Shown: in pieces, positions 44,722 to 54,083 of the stretch
How the letters are laid out: every line of letters begins with the position of its first letter
How positions within the stretch are numbered: position 1 is the first letter of the stretch
From: Methylobacterium sp. E-005
Lineage (GTDB): Bacteria; Pseudomonadota; Alphaproteobacteria; Rhizobiales; Beijerinckiaceae
Reading direction: 5' to 3'
Assembly: GCF_022829725.1 (NCBI RefSeq)
Contig: NZ_JAKSYG010000256.1
Span: 394,686 to 458,685, forward strand
Length of the DNA: 64,000 bases
Translations under genes and position numbers: made by a program
The notes under the pieces: model-generated
What the model saw: only the letters and a program-made list of their open reading frames with translations
What the model was told of the DNA's origin: nothing
Databases searched by the model: none

Positions 44722-46263
44722 TCAGACGCGGGAGCTCGGGCGGTAGAACGGCTCGTGCCGCGACGGGTCGATGTAGTCGGCGTAAAAGCGTTTCGCGTGC
44801 GGCAGCAGCGCCTTGGAGAGCTGGCGCCGCTCGACCTCGTCGTCCGAGAGCGCCCGCGACAGGTCATCGTGCAGCGCCTTAAGGGCGGCGTCGCGGTCGA
44901 CCCGGGTGAAGCGCCCGTCCGTGTAGAGCACCTCGCCCTCGCACAGCACCGTCGTGACGCCCCCGGTCTTGGCCCGCTGGACCACCGCGTCGAGGAGAGG
45001 TGTCTCCGGGTCGAGATACGGGTAGGCGATCTGGTCCCAGTCGATCAGGACCATGTCGGCGCCCTTGCCGACCTCGATCGTGCCGAGGCTGTCGCCGTAG
45101 GGGGTGGTGCGGGCGCCGCCGACAGTCGCCATCCGCAGCACCTGCGCCATGCTCGGCACCTCGGCCTCGTCCATGCCGGGCACCCGGTGGGCGCGGAGCA
45201 CGAGGCGCATCTCCTGCAGCATGTCGCGGTCGTCGTTGATGCCGGCCTCGTCGAGGCCGATCGCCGTGTTGATGCCCTTCGCCTCGAAGCGGTTGAGCGC
45301 CGCCACGCCCGAGCGCAGCCGGAAGTTCGAGGAACAATTGTGGCAGATGCAGGTGCCGGTCGCCGCGACCCGGTCGATGTCGGATTCGTTGAGCCAGACC
45401 CCATGGCCGAGCGTCAGGCGGGGGCCGAGCATGCCGAACCGGTCGAGGTACTCGACCGCGGTGCCGCCGCCGCGCTTCTCGGCGTAGGCCTTCTGGTAGG
45501 CGGTCTCGACGAGGTGCATGTGCATCGGCACGTCGTAGGATTCGGACAGGCCGGCGAGCCCTTCGAGGGCCGCGTCCGAGCACCAGTGCAGGTTGGCGGG
45601 CGCGAGCTGGATCTTGGCCCGGCTGGCGCCGTCCTGTCCGCTGTGCAGGCTGCGGAACAGCGAAAAATTATCCTCCAGGGACATCTGGAAGCGCTCGAAC
45701 CAGCGCTTCATCGGGTCCTGAAGCGAAGCCGGCAGGCTCGCCACGAAGTCCTTATCCGCCTGGTAGACGAGGCGGTTCTGGTCGCGGACCGCGAAGCAGT
45801 ACGAGACCCGCATGCCGATGTCGCGATAGGCGCGCAGCACCTCGTTGGAGCGCGCCTCGACCTCCTCCAGACTGCCGGGCATCCAGCCGTGGATGTGCTG
45901 GACCGTCGTGATCCCGGAGCCGACCATCTCGAAGGCCGAGTACAGGGTGTCGAGGTAGAGGTTCAGGTTGCGCGCCACCATGCGGGTGACGAACCACAGC
46001 TCCAGGGGCATGTCGGGGGAGCCGAGCTGCACCGGCGTCAGGCCGACATGGTGGTGGCCGTTGACGAAGCCCGGCAGCAGGATCTCCCGGCCGGAGCCGA
46101 TCACCGGGGCGTCGGGGTAGCGGGCGTGCAGGTCCGCGTAGGTGCCGACCGCCGCGATGATCCCGTCCTTCTGGAGCACCGCGCCGTCGGCGATCTCCTC
46201 CCAGCGATCGTGGTCGAGGGTACGGGTGATCATCCGCCGGCTGCGGATCAGCGATGTGGCCAT
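44722..46263 (-). CDS. amidohydrolase family protein (TrzA/SsnA/cytosine deaminase-like)
   Basis: A 513-residue metal-dependent hydrolase or deaminase. The metal motif HxH is at residues 70-72 (GFVNGHHHVGL). MHMHLVETAYQ, TLGHGVWLNESD and IGLDEAGIND supply the remaining metal and catalytic His and Asp residues, and the C-terminal TIEVGKGADMVLIDWD closes the composite beta-sandwich. Such enzymes deaminate or dechlorinate purine, pyrimidine or triazine rings. It sits in an operon with a NitT/TauT-type importer. The substrate is probably an imported N-heterocycle (inference). Confidence 0.88.
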   Translation of the reverse strand: MATSLIRSRRMITRTLDHDRWEEIADGAVLQKDGIIAAVGTYADLHARYPDAPVIGSGREILLPGFVNGHHHVGLTPVQLGSPDMPLELWFVTRMVARNLNLYLDTLYSAFEMVGSGITTVQHIHGWMPGSLEEVEARSNEVLRAYRDIGMRVSYCFAVRDQNRLVYQADKDFVASLPASLQDPMKRWFERFQMSLEDNFSLFRSLHSGQDGASRAKIQLAPANLHWCSDAALEGLAGLSESYDVPMHMHLVETAYQKAYAEKRGGGTAVEYLDRFGMLGPRLTLGHGVWLNESDIDRVAATGTCICHNCSSNFRLRSGVAALNRFEAKGINTAIGLDEAGINDDRDMLQEMRLVLRAHRVPGMDEAEVPSMAQVLRMATVGGARTTPYGDSLGTIEVGKGADMVLIDWDQIAYPYLDPETPLLDAVVQRAKTGGVTTVLCEGEVLYTDGRFTRVDRDAALKALHDDLSRALSDDEVERRQLSKALLPHAKRFYADYIDPSRHEPFYRPSSRV

Positions 46264-46291
46264 GGTTGGGTCCGTCTTGATTGGGAAAAGG

Positions 46292-47098
46292 TCAGACGAG
46301 CGCTTCCTGCTCGGCGAAGGCCCGGTCGACCTCGTCGCGCAGGAGCTCGGTGAGATGCCGCCGCATCGCCTCGGCCTCGGGCGAGAACGGGTCGCGCGGG
46401 CGGGCGAGGTCGTTGCGCACGATCGTCTTGATCCGCCCGGGGCGGGCGGTGAACACCACCACCCGGTCGGCGAGCGCCACCGCCTCGTCGATGTGGTGGG
46501 TCACGAACAGCACGGAGGCGCCGCTGTCGCGCCAGACGTCGAGCAGGAAGTCCTGCATCTTCTGGCGCGTCTGGACGTCGAGCGCCGCGAAGGGCTCGTC
46601 CATCAGCAGCACCTTCGGGCGCATGGCCAGCGCCCGGGCCACCGCCACGCGCTGGCGCATGCCGCCGGACAATTCGTCCGGCCGCTTGTCGAAGGCCTCG
46701 GCGAGGCCGACCCGCTGGAGCGCGGCCCGGGCGACGCTCCGGCGCTCGGCCTCCGGCACGCCCTTGAGCGACAGGCCGAAGCTGACATTCTGCCAGACGC
46801 TGAGCCAGGGCAGCAGCGAGGTCTCCTGGAAGATCAGGCTGCGCTCCGGAGACGGCCCGGTGACGGCCTCGCCGAAGGAAAGAAGCGTCCCCCCGGAGGC
46901 GGCCTCAAGACCGGCGATCAGGTAGAGCAGCGTGCTCTTCCCGCAGCCCGAGGGCCCGAGGAACACCACGAACTCGCCGGGCCGCACGGTGAGGTCGATG
47001 TCGCGCAGGGCCTCGTGGGCGCGGGCGGTGCCGGCCGACCAGACCTTGGCGACGCCGTGGCATGAGACGGCGTCGTCGGAGCTGAGATCAAAGGCCAA
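46292..47098 (-). CDS. ABC transporter ATP-binding protein (NitT/TauT type)
   Basis: A 268-residue ATPase: Walker A GPSGCGKSTLL, Q-loop IFQETSLLPWLSVW, signature LSGGMRQRVAVARAL, Walker B VLLMDEPFAALD and H-loop VTHHIDEAV are all intact. The gene start overlaps the permease end by 11 bp. It lies 28 bp before the amidohydrolase gene in the same transcript. It energises uptake with the two genes upstream. Confidence 0.93.
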   Translation of the reverse strand: MAFDLSSDDAVSCHGVAKVWSAGTARAHEALRDIDLTVRPGEFVVFLGPSGCGKSTLLYLIAGLEAASGGTLLSFGEAVTGPSPERSLIFQETSLLPWLSVWQNVSFGLSLKGVPEAERRSVARAALQRVGLAEAFDKRPDELSGGMRQRVAVARALAMRPKVLLMDEPFAALDVQTRQKMQDFLLDVWRDSGASVLFVTHHIDEAVALADRVVVFTARPGRIKTIVRNDLARPRDPFSPEAEAMRRHLTELLRDEVDRAFAEQEALV

Positions 47099-48014
47099 GG
47101 GCGGCCCCCGTGTCGCGCGGCAGCCAGTACAGCAGCCGCCGCTGGATCAGCCGGAACAGCAGGTCGAAGGCGAAGCCGAGCAGGCCGATCAGCGTGATGG
47201 TGAAGAACACGAGCGACGGATTGAAGGTGTTGCGCGCCAGCATGATCACCTGGCCGAGCCCGTAGCCGACGCCGGTCGCCTCGGCGACGAGCACCACCAT
47301 CCAGGCGCCGAACAGGTTGAGGCGCAGCACCGCGAGGAGCCCCGGCAGGATCGCCGGCACGATCACCCGGGCGTAGATCTGTCGCTTCGACGCCCCCATG
47401 GTCCGGGCGACGTTGATGTAGTTCCGGTTGACCCCGTCGATCTGCTGGATAGTCGAGAGGACCATCGTGAAGAACAGGGCGATGAACACCATGAAGATCG
47501 CCGGGGCGTTGCCGATCCCGAACATGAAGATCGCCACGGGCAGCCACGCGATCGGCGAGACGGGCGCCAGCAGCGTGATGGTCGGCAGGGTCAGCCGCTC
47601 GAACAGCACCACGTAGCGGATCGCCACGCCGACCAGGATCGACAGGGTGGCGGCCAGGGCCAGGCCCGCCAGCACCCGGCCCGTGGAGGCGAGCACGGTG
47701 ATCAGCACCGCCATGGCGGGGCTCGGGCCGGCATTCATCCCAGTGCCGATCTGCCAGCGCTGCGCGGTGTTGAAGAAGCGCGCCTGCTCGGCGAGGTTGC
47801 CGAGGAAGATGTGCGGCGGCGGCAGGAGCTTGGCATCGGCGATGCCGAACGCCCAGAGCAGCTCCCAGAGACCGGCGAAGCAGCCGACCGAGACCAGCAT
47901 CCAGCCGGTCCGCTGCAGGAGCGGGATGAACCCGTCGGGCAGCGCGAGGCGCTGACCGAACGGGAGGCGCGGCCGGACGTGCGGGACGGCGGCGCGGGCG
48001 AGATCGACGGCCAT
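47088..48014 (-). CDS. ABC transporter permease (NitT/TauT type)
   Basis: A 308-residue inner-membrane protein with a longer-than-usual cytosolic N-terminus (~45 residues) and about six helices. The EAA-type loop reads INVARTMGASKRQIYARVIV, followed by PAILPGLLAVLRLNLFGAWM. It starts 4 bp after the binding-protein stop and overlaps the ATPase gene, so the operon is tightly packed. Confidence 0.92.
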   Translation of the reverse strand: MAVDLARAAVPHVRPRLPFGQRLALPDGFIPLLQRTGWMLVSVGCFAGLWELLWAFGIADAKLLPPPHIFLGNLAEQARFFNTAQRWQIGTGMNAGPSPAMAVLITVLASTGRVLAGLALAATLSILVGVAIRYVVLFERLTLPTITLLAPVSPIAWLPVAIFMFGIGNAPAIFMVFIALFFTMVLSTIQQIDGVNRNYINVARTMGASKRQIYARVIVPAILPGLLAVLRLNLFGAWMVVLVAEATGVGYGLGQVIMLARNTFNPSLVFFTITLIGLLGFAFDLLFRLIQRRLLYWLPRDTGAALGL

Positions 48015-48018
48015 CCGC

Positions 48019-49083
48019 TCAGGCCGACTTCAGCTTGAGCTTGCCGTAGAGATCCGGGTTCTCGGCGATGACCTGTTCCAGAAGGGTCCAGTCGATCGCG
48101 TCGCGGCCGGGCTTCTTCTTGATGTAGCCCATCTCGGCGACGGAATCGGTCCGGTCGAGGATGAACTGCGTCTGGTTGCGGGCGTCCACCACCGAGGGCT
48201 GCCGGCCCATGGCGAGCTGGGCGTTGCTCATCGAGGTCTTGTAGTAGGAGCCGACGAGCTTGTTCAGGGCGGCCTGGGGATCGCTCTCGGCCAGGGCCTG
48301 GGCCTTCATCATCCCCTTGATCAGGGCTTTCACGGCGCCCGGGTTCTTGGCGATCAGCTCGTTGCGGACCGCCAGCACGCAGTCGGTGTAGCCCTTGCCG
48401 TAGATGTCGGTGCCGTCGGAGAGCTTCACCGCGCCCTTCACGTCGGTGAGCAGCGCCGTGCCGTAGGGCTCGATCGTCGAGATGATGTCCAGCGCCCCGG
48501 CGCGGAACGCCTCCACGGCCTCCGGGGTCGAGCCCATGTAGCGGACCGTGATGTCCTTGAAGGCGACGCCGTTCTTCTTCAGCCAGTCGTAGGGCAGGAC
48601 CTCCAGCGTATCGAGCTGGAAGGTGCCGAGCGTCTTGCCCTTGAGCTTCTCCGGGCTGTCGAGGCCGGGCTGGGCCACGAGCACGCAGCCCTCGATGCCG
48701 CCGCCGGCCACGATCTTCACCGGGGCGCCCGCGTCGTAGAGCGCCATGAAGCTCGTATAGGGCATCACGCCGGCATCGACCTGGCCCATCCCGAGGAAGG
48801 TGACCTGATCCGAGAAGGTCGGCGTGTTGACGAAGTCGATCGTCAGCCCGTCATCCTTGGCGAGCTGCATCGCCTCGGCCAGGAAGAAGTTCAGGTTGCA
48901 GAAGCCGGTGCCGTGGGTCGCCCGGATGTCGGTGGCGGCTGCGGCCCGGCCGATCATGCCGGGTCCGACCGCGAAGGTCAGGGCCGCGGCGGTGCCGCCG
49001 AGGAAGCGCCTGCGGTTGGGCTTGAACCGCGAGAAGTCGGGCGTGAAATCGGGAACGCGATAATCGCCGTGACGGTCGCACAT
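48019..49083 (-). CDS. ABC transporter substrate-binding protein (NitT/TauT type)
   Basis: A 354-residue periplasmic protein with a Tat leader (NRRRFLGGTAAALTFAVGPG), then a type-2 binding fold: FCNLNFFLAEAMQLAKDDGL, then GQVDAGVMPYTSFMALYDAG, then AFRAGALDIISTIEPYG. The ATG at 49083 follows a good AAGGAG site at 6-7 bp. It is the first gene of the five-gene leftward operon binding protein, permease, ATPase, amidohydrolase, racemase-fold protein. The ligand is unknown. Confidence 0.92.
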   Translation of the reverse strand: MCDRHGDYRVPDFTPDFSRFKPNRRRFLGGTAAALTFAVGPGMIGRAAAATDIRATHGTGFCNLNFFLAEAMQLAKDDGLTIDFVNTPTFSDQVTFLGMGQVDAGVMPYTSFMALYDAGAPVKIVAGGGIEGCVLVAQPGLDSPEKLKGKTLGTFQLDTLEVLPYDWLKKNGVAFKDITVRYMGSTPEAVEAFRAGALDIISTIEPYGTALLTDVKGAVKLSDGTDIYGKGYTDCVLAVRNELIAKNPGAVKALIKGMMKAQALAESDPQAALNKLVGSYYKTSMSNAQLAMGRQPSVVDARNQTQFILDRTDSVAEMGYIKKKPGRDAIDWTLLEQVIAENPDLYGKLKLKSA

Positions 49084-49773
49084 ATCGACTCTCCTTAGGA
49101 GGCGGATATCGGAATCTCTCAGGCAGCGCGTGGCGGCTTCCAACCGGTCACGCAGGGGTTTGAGGTCTGAAACAGGGTCATGGCGATCGATGAGATCGGG
49201 CCACCCGGAACCTCGCGGCCTCGACGGCACGCCAACCTGTAGCGGCCGCCGGGGGGCGACGCTGCGCTGGCGGACAGCTTACAAGAAGCATGCCAGCTAG
49301 AATCCGGCGTCCGGTCGAGCCCTCCAGGAATTTGTCTTGGCCAATTGTCTTGGCCGCCGCGCCACCGTCTTTGATCTTTGAACGATGTCGCGCCTTCTGG
49401 AGACGGCGGGACATGCGCGCATTCGAAACGTCAAATCTAACGTTCTTGCGTCACGACCCCCACTCCAGCGCTTCGATGCCGTTGGGGGCGTCCATCTCAT
49501 CACCTTTCCGGAAGAGTTGATCACGGTCCACACGTCCCGCTCGGGTCGGCAGGAGGCCGTCCGGTTTTGCGGCACGCCTTCTCCGCAGCGGCCGGTCCGC
49601 TTCCGACCAATCCCGGTTACCGCAGTTCACCTGCATGAACGTCTGAGATGGGTGGCTTCCTGCCCTTCCGCTTTCGGGCGCCTGATGTATCGAAGCGGAC
49701 CTCGCGCACGAACGAACACAATCCGTTTCTGACGCTCGGAACGTCTACTTCGCGGTCGCGCGTCCACACCACC
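49084..49773. other. intergenic region without recognisable gene
   Basis: About 690 bp. The first 100 bp hold the promoter of the ABC operon. Frames on either strand between 49290 and 49740 are Arg/Pro-rich or arbitrary and match nothing I recognise. Sequence near 49585-49620 (CAGCGGCCGGTCCGCTTCCG) resembles the worn spacer sequence found elsewhere in this half of the window. Confidence 0.45.
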
Positions 49774-50667
49774 TCATCGCGACTCCGATCTCGAAGTGGT
49801 CCGCGCGATCTTCATCACCGCCTCGGCCAGGGCTCCGGCAAGACGCCCACTGCGGCGATCTTGCCGTTCAAGAAGCACGACGCGCCGGGTCAGTTGAGGC
49901 TCGCCAAAGGGCAGGCAGGTGAGGTGGAGGGTCGCCCGCAAATCGTCGGAGAGCGGGATGACCGCAACGCCCAATCCCCGCTCGACCATCCGCAGAATGA
50001 CATCCTGGCTGTCCAGCACCATCTCCTCGCGGACTGTCAGACGCATCCGCCGCAACTCCCGGTCAATCACCCGCCCTGCCCAGGCTTGGCTGTCGAAGCG
50101 GATGAACGGAAGCTCTTCCAGCAACTTGCGCGGGCTGAGATCCGCGTGTCCCGTGGGGGCGACGAGCCAGAAGCGGTCTTCGTAGAGCGGGGTCCAGACG
50201 AGGTTCTGAGGATGAGGGCGGACGGGTTCCGTCGTAATGGCGGCGTCCAAATCCCCATTCGAAACTTGCAGAGCCAGTTCTGCTGACATGCCGGCGGCGA
50301 CGTGGACGCGAACCCGGGGATGGGCTTTGTTGAGATCGACCAGGGCCTCCGGCACGGCACCGGATAAGGCGGTCTGGATGGCTCCGAGTGTCAGCCGCCC
50401 TGCAAGCGATTGTTCATCGCTCAAGGCCGACGCGATCTGATCGTAGAGCTCCAACACCTCCGCCGACTTCTCCAAGACGATCCGCCCAGCAGGCGTCAGC
50501 CGAGGCAGCCGTCGAGATCGGTCGAAGAGTTGCGCCCCGAACTCATCCTCCAGGGCCTTGATCTGCAAGCTGACGGCCGATTGCGTCAGTCCCACCACTT
50601 CACCGGCCCGAGCGAATGATCCGTGCTGGGCGATGGCTTGCAGGGTCCTGAGAACGCGGAGTGACAT
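49774..50667 (-). CDS. LysR-family transcriptional regulator
   Basis: A 297-residue LysR protein. The helix-turn-helix is within residues 1-60 (LQAIAQHGSFARAGEVVGLT, then QSAVSLQIKALEDEFGAQLF). The periplasmic-binding-like effector domain covers about 90-290 (GRLTLGAIQTALSGAVPEAL, then RMVERGLGVAVIPLSDDL). It diverges from the aminotransferase/exporter operon with 86 bp between starts, so it very likely controls that operon and itself. The effector is unknown. Confidence 0.93.
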   Translation of the reverse strand: MSLRVLRTLQAIAQHGSFARAGEVVGLTQSAVSLQIKALEDEFGAQLFDRSRRLPRLTPAGRIVLEKSAEVLELYDQIASALSDEQSLAGRLTLGAIQTALSGAVPEALVDLNKAHPRVRVHVAAGMSAELALQVSNGDLDAAITTEPVRPHPQNLVWTPLYEDRFWLVAPTGHADLSPRKLLEELPFIRFDSQAWAGRVIDRELRRMRLTVREEMVLDSQDVILRMVERGLGVAVIPLSDDLRATLHLTCLPFGEPQLTRRVVLLERQDRRSGRLAGALAEAVMKIARTTSRSESR

Positions 50668-50753
50668 GGTCCAACGACCGATGAGAAAAAGTCATCGAGA
50701 CGACGATATTTAAGAATTTCTGCTCGTCAAAGCAAACTGTTACGCAGCGAGTC

Positions 50754-51962
50754 ATGAAGACCGCTGCACCGAACCAGCCGACCGCCGTGAAGGGGTCTCC
50801 CATCCTCGCCATGGCGCGCCGTGCCGCAGAGCTTCGCGCTGCCGGGCACGACATCGTGGATCTCACACTCGGCGAGCCGGATTTTGCCGCACCGAGCCAT
50901 GTTGCGGATGCCGCCATCGAGGCCGCACGAGGACCTTTGGGCTACACCCCGTCCAACGGCATGCCCGCCCTACGCGGGGCTGCGAGACAGGCGGTCGCAC
51001 GTAACCGCGGTCTTGACTACGCGGACGCAGAAGTCGCGGTCGGCTGTGGTGCCAAGCAGGTGATCTTCAACGCCTTTCTGACGACCATAGAGCCAGGGGA
51101 CGAGGTGATCATCCCGGCGCCCTACTGGGCCAGCTATCCCGACATGGTCCGGCTCTGCGGCGGACGGCCCGTGATCATACCCTGTCCGATGGTAGAGGGC
51201 TTTCGTCTGTCGCCGTCTGCGCTTGCCGCGGCCGTCACGCCGAGGACGCGATGGGTCGTGCTCAACGCTCCAGGCAATCCCTCAGGCACCTTGTATGATT
51301 ATGCCCAGATGACAGCTCTGGCGGAGGTGCTGCGGCTTCATCCGCACGTGCTCGTCATGTCGGACGAGATTTACGCCCCGATCCGCTACGCCGCGGAGCC
51401 CTACGTGAGCATCGCCGCGGTCGCGATCGATCTGCGTGACCGCATCCTCCTCGTCGACGGTGTCTCGAAAGCCTACGCCATGACCGGGTGGCGTGTGGGC
51501 TGGGGGTTCGGACCACAGGCGCTGATCGCCCGCATCACGGCCGTCGAGGGTCAGAACTGCACTCAGACTGCGACGCTGAGCCAGATCGCGGCAATTGCCG
51601 CGCTGGACGGCCCGCAGGACGTTCTGGCTGAGCGGAACACCGTCTACCGCGAGCGCCGTGATGCGGGCGTGGCCGTCCTTGCAGGAAGCTCGGCCCTGAC
51701 CGTGCCGGTTCCGGAGGGTGCCTTCTACCTCTTCCCGCGACTCAACGGCTCCGCTGACGACGTGGCGGTTGCCGACAGGCTCTTGGAGGCAGGTGTCGCG
51801 ACCGTGCCCGGCAGCGCCTTCGGTGCCCCGGGTCACCTGCGCCTGTCCTTCGCCACCGGCACCGCCAGCCTCGAAGAAGGCTGCCGCCGCATCGTCGCGG
51901 CCCTGGGAGAGCAGGCATGTCCGGCGCCGTCCTTCTGGCCCTTCTACCCATTGTCGGCTTGA
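50754..51962 (+). CDS. PLP-dependent class I aminotransferase
   Basis: A 402-residue fold-type I aminotransferase of the aspartate aminotransferase-like group. The PLP lysine is Lys239 (DGVSKAYAMTGWRVGW). LGEPDFAAP, YTPSNGMPALR, NAPGNPSGTL and MSDEIYA are the expected substrate and cofactor stretches; the C-terminal LRLSFATG has the carboxylate-binding Arg. Its 3' end overlaps the AEC transporter gene by 46 bp. Together with the divergent LysR gene this looks like a unit that transaminates an amino or keto acid and exports the product. Confidence 0.92.
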   Translation: MKTAAPNQPTAVKGSPILAMARRAAELRAAGHDIVDLTLGEPDFAAPSHVADAAIEAARGPLGYTPSNGMPALRGAARQAVARNRGLDYADAEVAVGCGAKQVIFNAFLTTIEPGDEVIIPAPYWASYPDMVRLCGGRPVIIPCPMVEGFRLSPSALAAAVTPRTRWVVLNAPGNPSGTLYDYAQMTALAEVLRLHPHVLVMSDEIYAPIRYAAEPYVSIAAVAIDLRDRILLVDGVSKAYAMTGWRVGWGFGPQALIARITAVEGQNCTQTATLSQIAAIAALDGPQDVLAERNTVYRERRDAGVAVLAGSSALTVPVPEGAFYLFPRLNGSADDVAVADRLLEAGVATVPGSAFGAPGHLRLSFATGTASLEEGCRRIVAALGEQACPAPSFWPFYPLSA

Positions 51963-52846
51963 TCGCGCTCGGGATGGTGCTGCGGCACCGCCGCTTCCTC
52001 GACGACGGCTTCTGGCCGCAGGCGGAGCGGCTGGGCTACTTCGTCCTACTCCCGTGCCTCTTCTTCCACGGGCTGGCGACCGCGCAGCTTGAGGCGCTGC
52101 CCGTCGGCGAAATCGCCCTGACGTTGATCCTCTCGACCGTCAGCGTCGCCGCGCTCGTCCTCGCACTGCGCCCCCTCATGAAGGTGGATGGCCCGGCCTT
52201 CACGTCGGTGTTTCAGGGCAGCGTGCGCTTCAACAACTACGTCGGCGTGACCCTGGCCGCCGGTCTGTTCGGAGCGAAGGGCATTGCATTGGCGGCCATC
52301 TGCAACGCCGCAATCGTGCCGACCGTCAACGTGCTCTGCGTGCTGGTCTTCGCCCGTCACGGCTCGGCGAAGCTGAGCGGCCGGGGCCTCATCAAGCAAC
52401 TGGTGACGAACCCACTCGTCGTAGGCTCTTCAGGGGGCATCGCATTCCAGATGCTCGGCCTGGGCCTTCCGCCGGGGCTGGAGCCTGCCATGAAGGCGCT
52501 GGGCGCGGCCTCACTGCCTCTCGGTCTTTTGTGCATCGGCGCCGCACTGGAGTTCCGCTCGGCGCGGCAGTGGGTGGGGCCGGTCGCCTCGTCATCTGCG
52601 ATGAAGTTCCTGGCGATGCCCGTCGCCACGGTCCTTGTGGCCGTGCTGACCGGCCTGAAAGGTCCCGCGCTGACGACCGCTCTTCTCTTCCAGGTGCTAC
52701 CGACCGCCTCCTCGGCCTACATCATGGCGAGGCAGCTAGGTGGCGACGCCGCGTTGATGGCGGGCATCACGGCGACCCAGACCGTGCTCGCTCTGGCAGT
52801 GATCCCATTGGTACTGGCCGGTCTGACAACGGTCGTGCCCCTCTGA
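51917..52846 (+). CDS. AEC-family transporter (auxin efflux carrier-like)
   Basis: A 309-residue membrane protein with about ten helices in two similar halves. FQGSVRFNNYVGVTLAAGLF and LFQVLPTASSAYIMARQLGG are typical of the AEC family, which includes malate and amino-acid exporters. The ATG at 51917 lies inside the end of the aminotransferase gene, implying coupling. Cargo is unknown; an amino acid or 2-oxo acid fits the partner enzyme. Confidence 0.9.
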   Translation: MSGAVLLALLPIVGLIALGMVLRHRRFLDDGFWPQAERLGYFVLLPCLFFHGLATAQLEALPVGEIALTLILSTVSVAALVLALRPLMKVDGPAFTSVFQGSVRFNNYVGVTLAAGLFGAKGIALAAICNAAIVPTVNVLCVLVFARHGSAKLSGRGLIKQLVTNPLVVGSSGGIAFQMLGLGLPPGLEPAMKALGAASLPLGLLCIGAALEFRSARQWVGPVASSSAMKFLAMPVATVLVAVLTGLKGPALTTALLFQVLPTASSAYIMARQLGGDAALMAGITATQTVLALAVIPLVLAGLTTVVPL

Positions 52847-53039
52847 GGGAAGGGCCGGCGAAGGTCTAACCCGCGCGACCTGTAGATGTAGCACAGTGGT
52901 GTCACCGTCTCCCCAAGGCGACAGTCCACGTCCGTTTGCTGATGCCCAGCCAACAGCTGCTCCCCGCCCCAAGCCGGAAGTTCTCAAACGGCTGACAAAA
53001 CGGCCGCTTTGGAGGAGCGCCGGCAGCGGTCCGAATGGC

Positions 53040-53112
53040 TGGGTTGGGTCGGCAGCAGCAGGTCTGCTTTTCCGGCGAGGCTGCTCCGAAGCGGCCATTC
53101 CGCTTACGGCCA
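53040..53112 (+). repeat. dispersed repeat A, copy 1
   Basis: This 73-bp stretch (containing GGGTCGGCAGCAGCAGGTCT and ending in TTACGGCCA) recurs at 61201-61273 with a single mismatch. Weaker similarity continues for about 70 bp upstream in both copies. It lies in a gene-free spacer directly joined to repeat B. Confidence 0.85.
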
Positions 53113-53166
53113 TACTACGTCACGCTGGCTCATCGGAACGCGCAAGACCGGACATTCGGCTTGGCG
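53107..53166 (+). repeat. dispersed repeat B, copy 1
   Basis: About 60 bp (containing ACTACGTCACGCTGGCTC and AAGACCGGACATTCGGCTTG) that recur at 63387-63446 with two mismatches. It abuts repeat A here, but the two are apart elsewhere. Confidence 0.85.
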
Positions 53167-53284
53167 GCCATCTCCGTCATAAATTGAGCCGCGGACGCTC
53201 CTCAATAGCGGACGTTCCCCGTGACGGGCGCGGTGGCGCGTCCGCATAAGGGGACGGTATGGAACGTCGTGGCATCCAAGCACG

Positions 53285-53469
53285 TGAATAAGCGCCGAAC
53301 CGGGATCCTTTTCTAAAGTACGGTAACGTCCTCAACAAACGAACGTTTTTAGCCTACGAGCGGGGTCCCGATCGGCACCGACGGGGACCCCGCTCCCTAT
53401 TCGATTTCGCTAGTGATGACAACGCGCTGCCTTAACTATGGTCGGGGTCCCGCTTCACCGCCGATCCAC
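53285..53469. repeat. repeat element C, copy 1 (~185 bp, hairpin core)
   Basis: Nearly identical (roughly nine bases in ten) to 59358-59544. The core is a strong hairpin: GCGGGGTCCC at 53360-53369 pairs with GGGACCCCGC at 53384-53393. The outer ends form imperfect inverted repeats (AGCGCCGAACCGGGATCC versus GGCGGTGAAGCGGGACCC read from the other end). No protein is encoded by the element itself. Size and structure suggest a MITE-like or other non-autonomous element. Confidence 0.8.
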
Positions 53470-53668
53470 AGCCTGGGGCCTGCCGGACAACGGCGTGAAT
53501 TCGCCTGACGGAAAAAGCGAACGCGCGCTCCGGTAGATCGACGAGGAACGAGTCGGCTTCCGCAGCGGCATCGAGGTTTATAGGTCTGTAATTCGAACGC
53601 TCAATGGCCACGCTTAGTTGCAAAGGCATCTCCATCAAGATGCGGTAGTACGTGGGTCGTCTGGGCAT
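53432..53668 (-). CDS. hypothetical protein of 78 residues
   Basis: Protein-like stretch PLQLSVAIERSNYRPINLDA followed by AAEADSFLVDLPERAFAFSV, with balanced composition unlike chance frames nearby. ATG at 53668 (MPRRPTYYRILMEM) or the ATG 12 codons later could start it. The last ~12 codons run into repeat element C, so the natural C-terminus may be lost. No family recognised; no neighbour gives a clue. Confidence 0.4.
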   Translation of the reverse strand: MPRRPTYYRILMEMPLQLSVAIERSNYRPINLDAAAEADSFLVDLPERAFAFSVRRIHAVVRQAPGCGSAVKRDPDHS

Positions 53669-54039
53669 TGTTATAGACGTAGGACTCAACGAATGGTCGG
53701 CCGGGCTCTGTCTTCGTTGTACCTCTACATCGTTGGATTGCCCGCTACCGGCTGGATGGTTCGAATGATTACGGTATCGATCTCTCGCCCTTAAGAGTCT
53801 GACAGCCGATCGGATCAAGAACAGTCGGCATCAAGCACGCTCCCTGTCCAACAGGACGATCCCAGCGAACAGGGCTGCAAAGACGCCGACGAGTGCCAAG
53901 CGGTTCACATGAGTAGAAGGCACCAACTAGTGAACCGATCCCGTGGCAGTCGCCGCCGGTCCATCGGCCACAGGTGCGTCCCGTTAGAGCCACGTCGCGT
54001 ATTTGCTTAGCTCACACGCTGTTGAGATCGGACGCTCCC

Positions 54040-54063
54040 CCGCCCACGAAAAGGCGTGGGCGG
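54040..54063. terminator. terminator-like hairpin
   Basis: CCGCCCACG (54040-54048) pairs perfectly with CGTGGGCGG (54055-54063) around a 6-nt loop. It lies 20 bp beyond the stop of the leftward gene at 54084-54317, a suitable place for termination. No T-run is evident. Confidence 0.45.
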
Positions 54064-54083
54064 ATCCGGCGCCGGTTCGAAAT

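Noticed and set aside
44254..46353. 699-codon + strand frame opposite the amidohydrolase
   Set aside because: Antisense shadow; the opposite strand carries all expected amidohydrolase metal motifs.
49290..49740. Overlapping short frames on both strands
   Set aside because: None has protein-like composition through its length or a ribosome site; one short stretch is balanced but too short to call.
53340..53400. Element C hairpin as an ordinary transcription terminator
   Set aside because: The GC stem alone would fit, but an almost identical 185-bp unit with inverted ends occurs at 59.4 kb, so a mobile or repeat element explains more.
53769..53993. 74-codon leftward frame
   Set aside because: Rich in Cys, Arg, Trp and Gly with no helix or strand pattern; likely chance.
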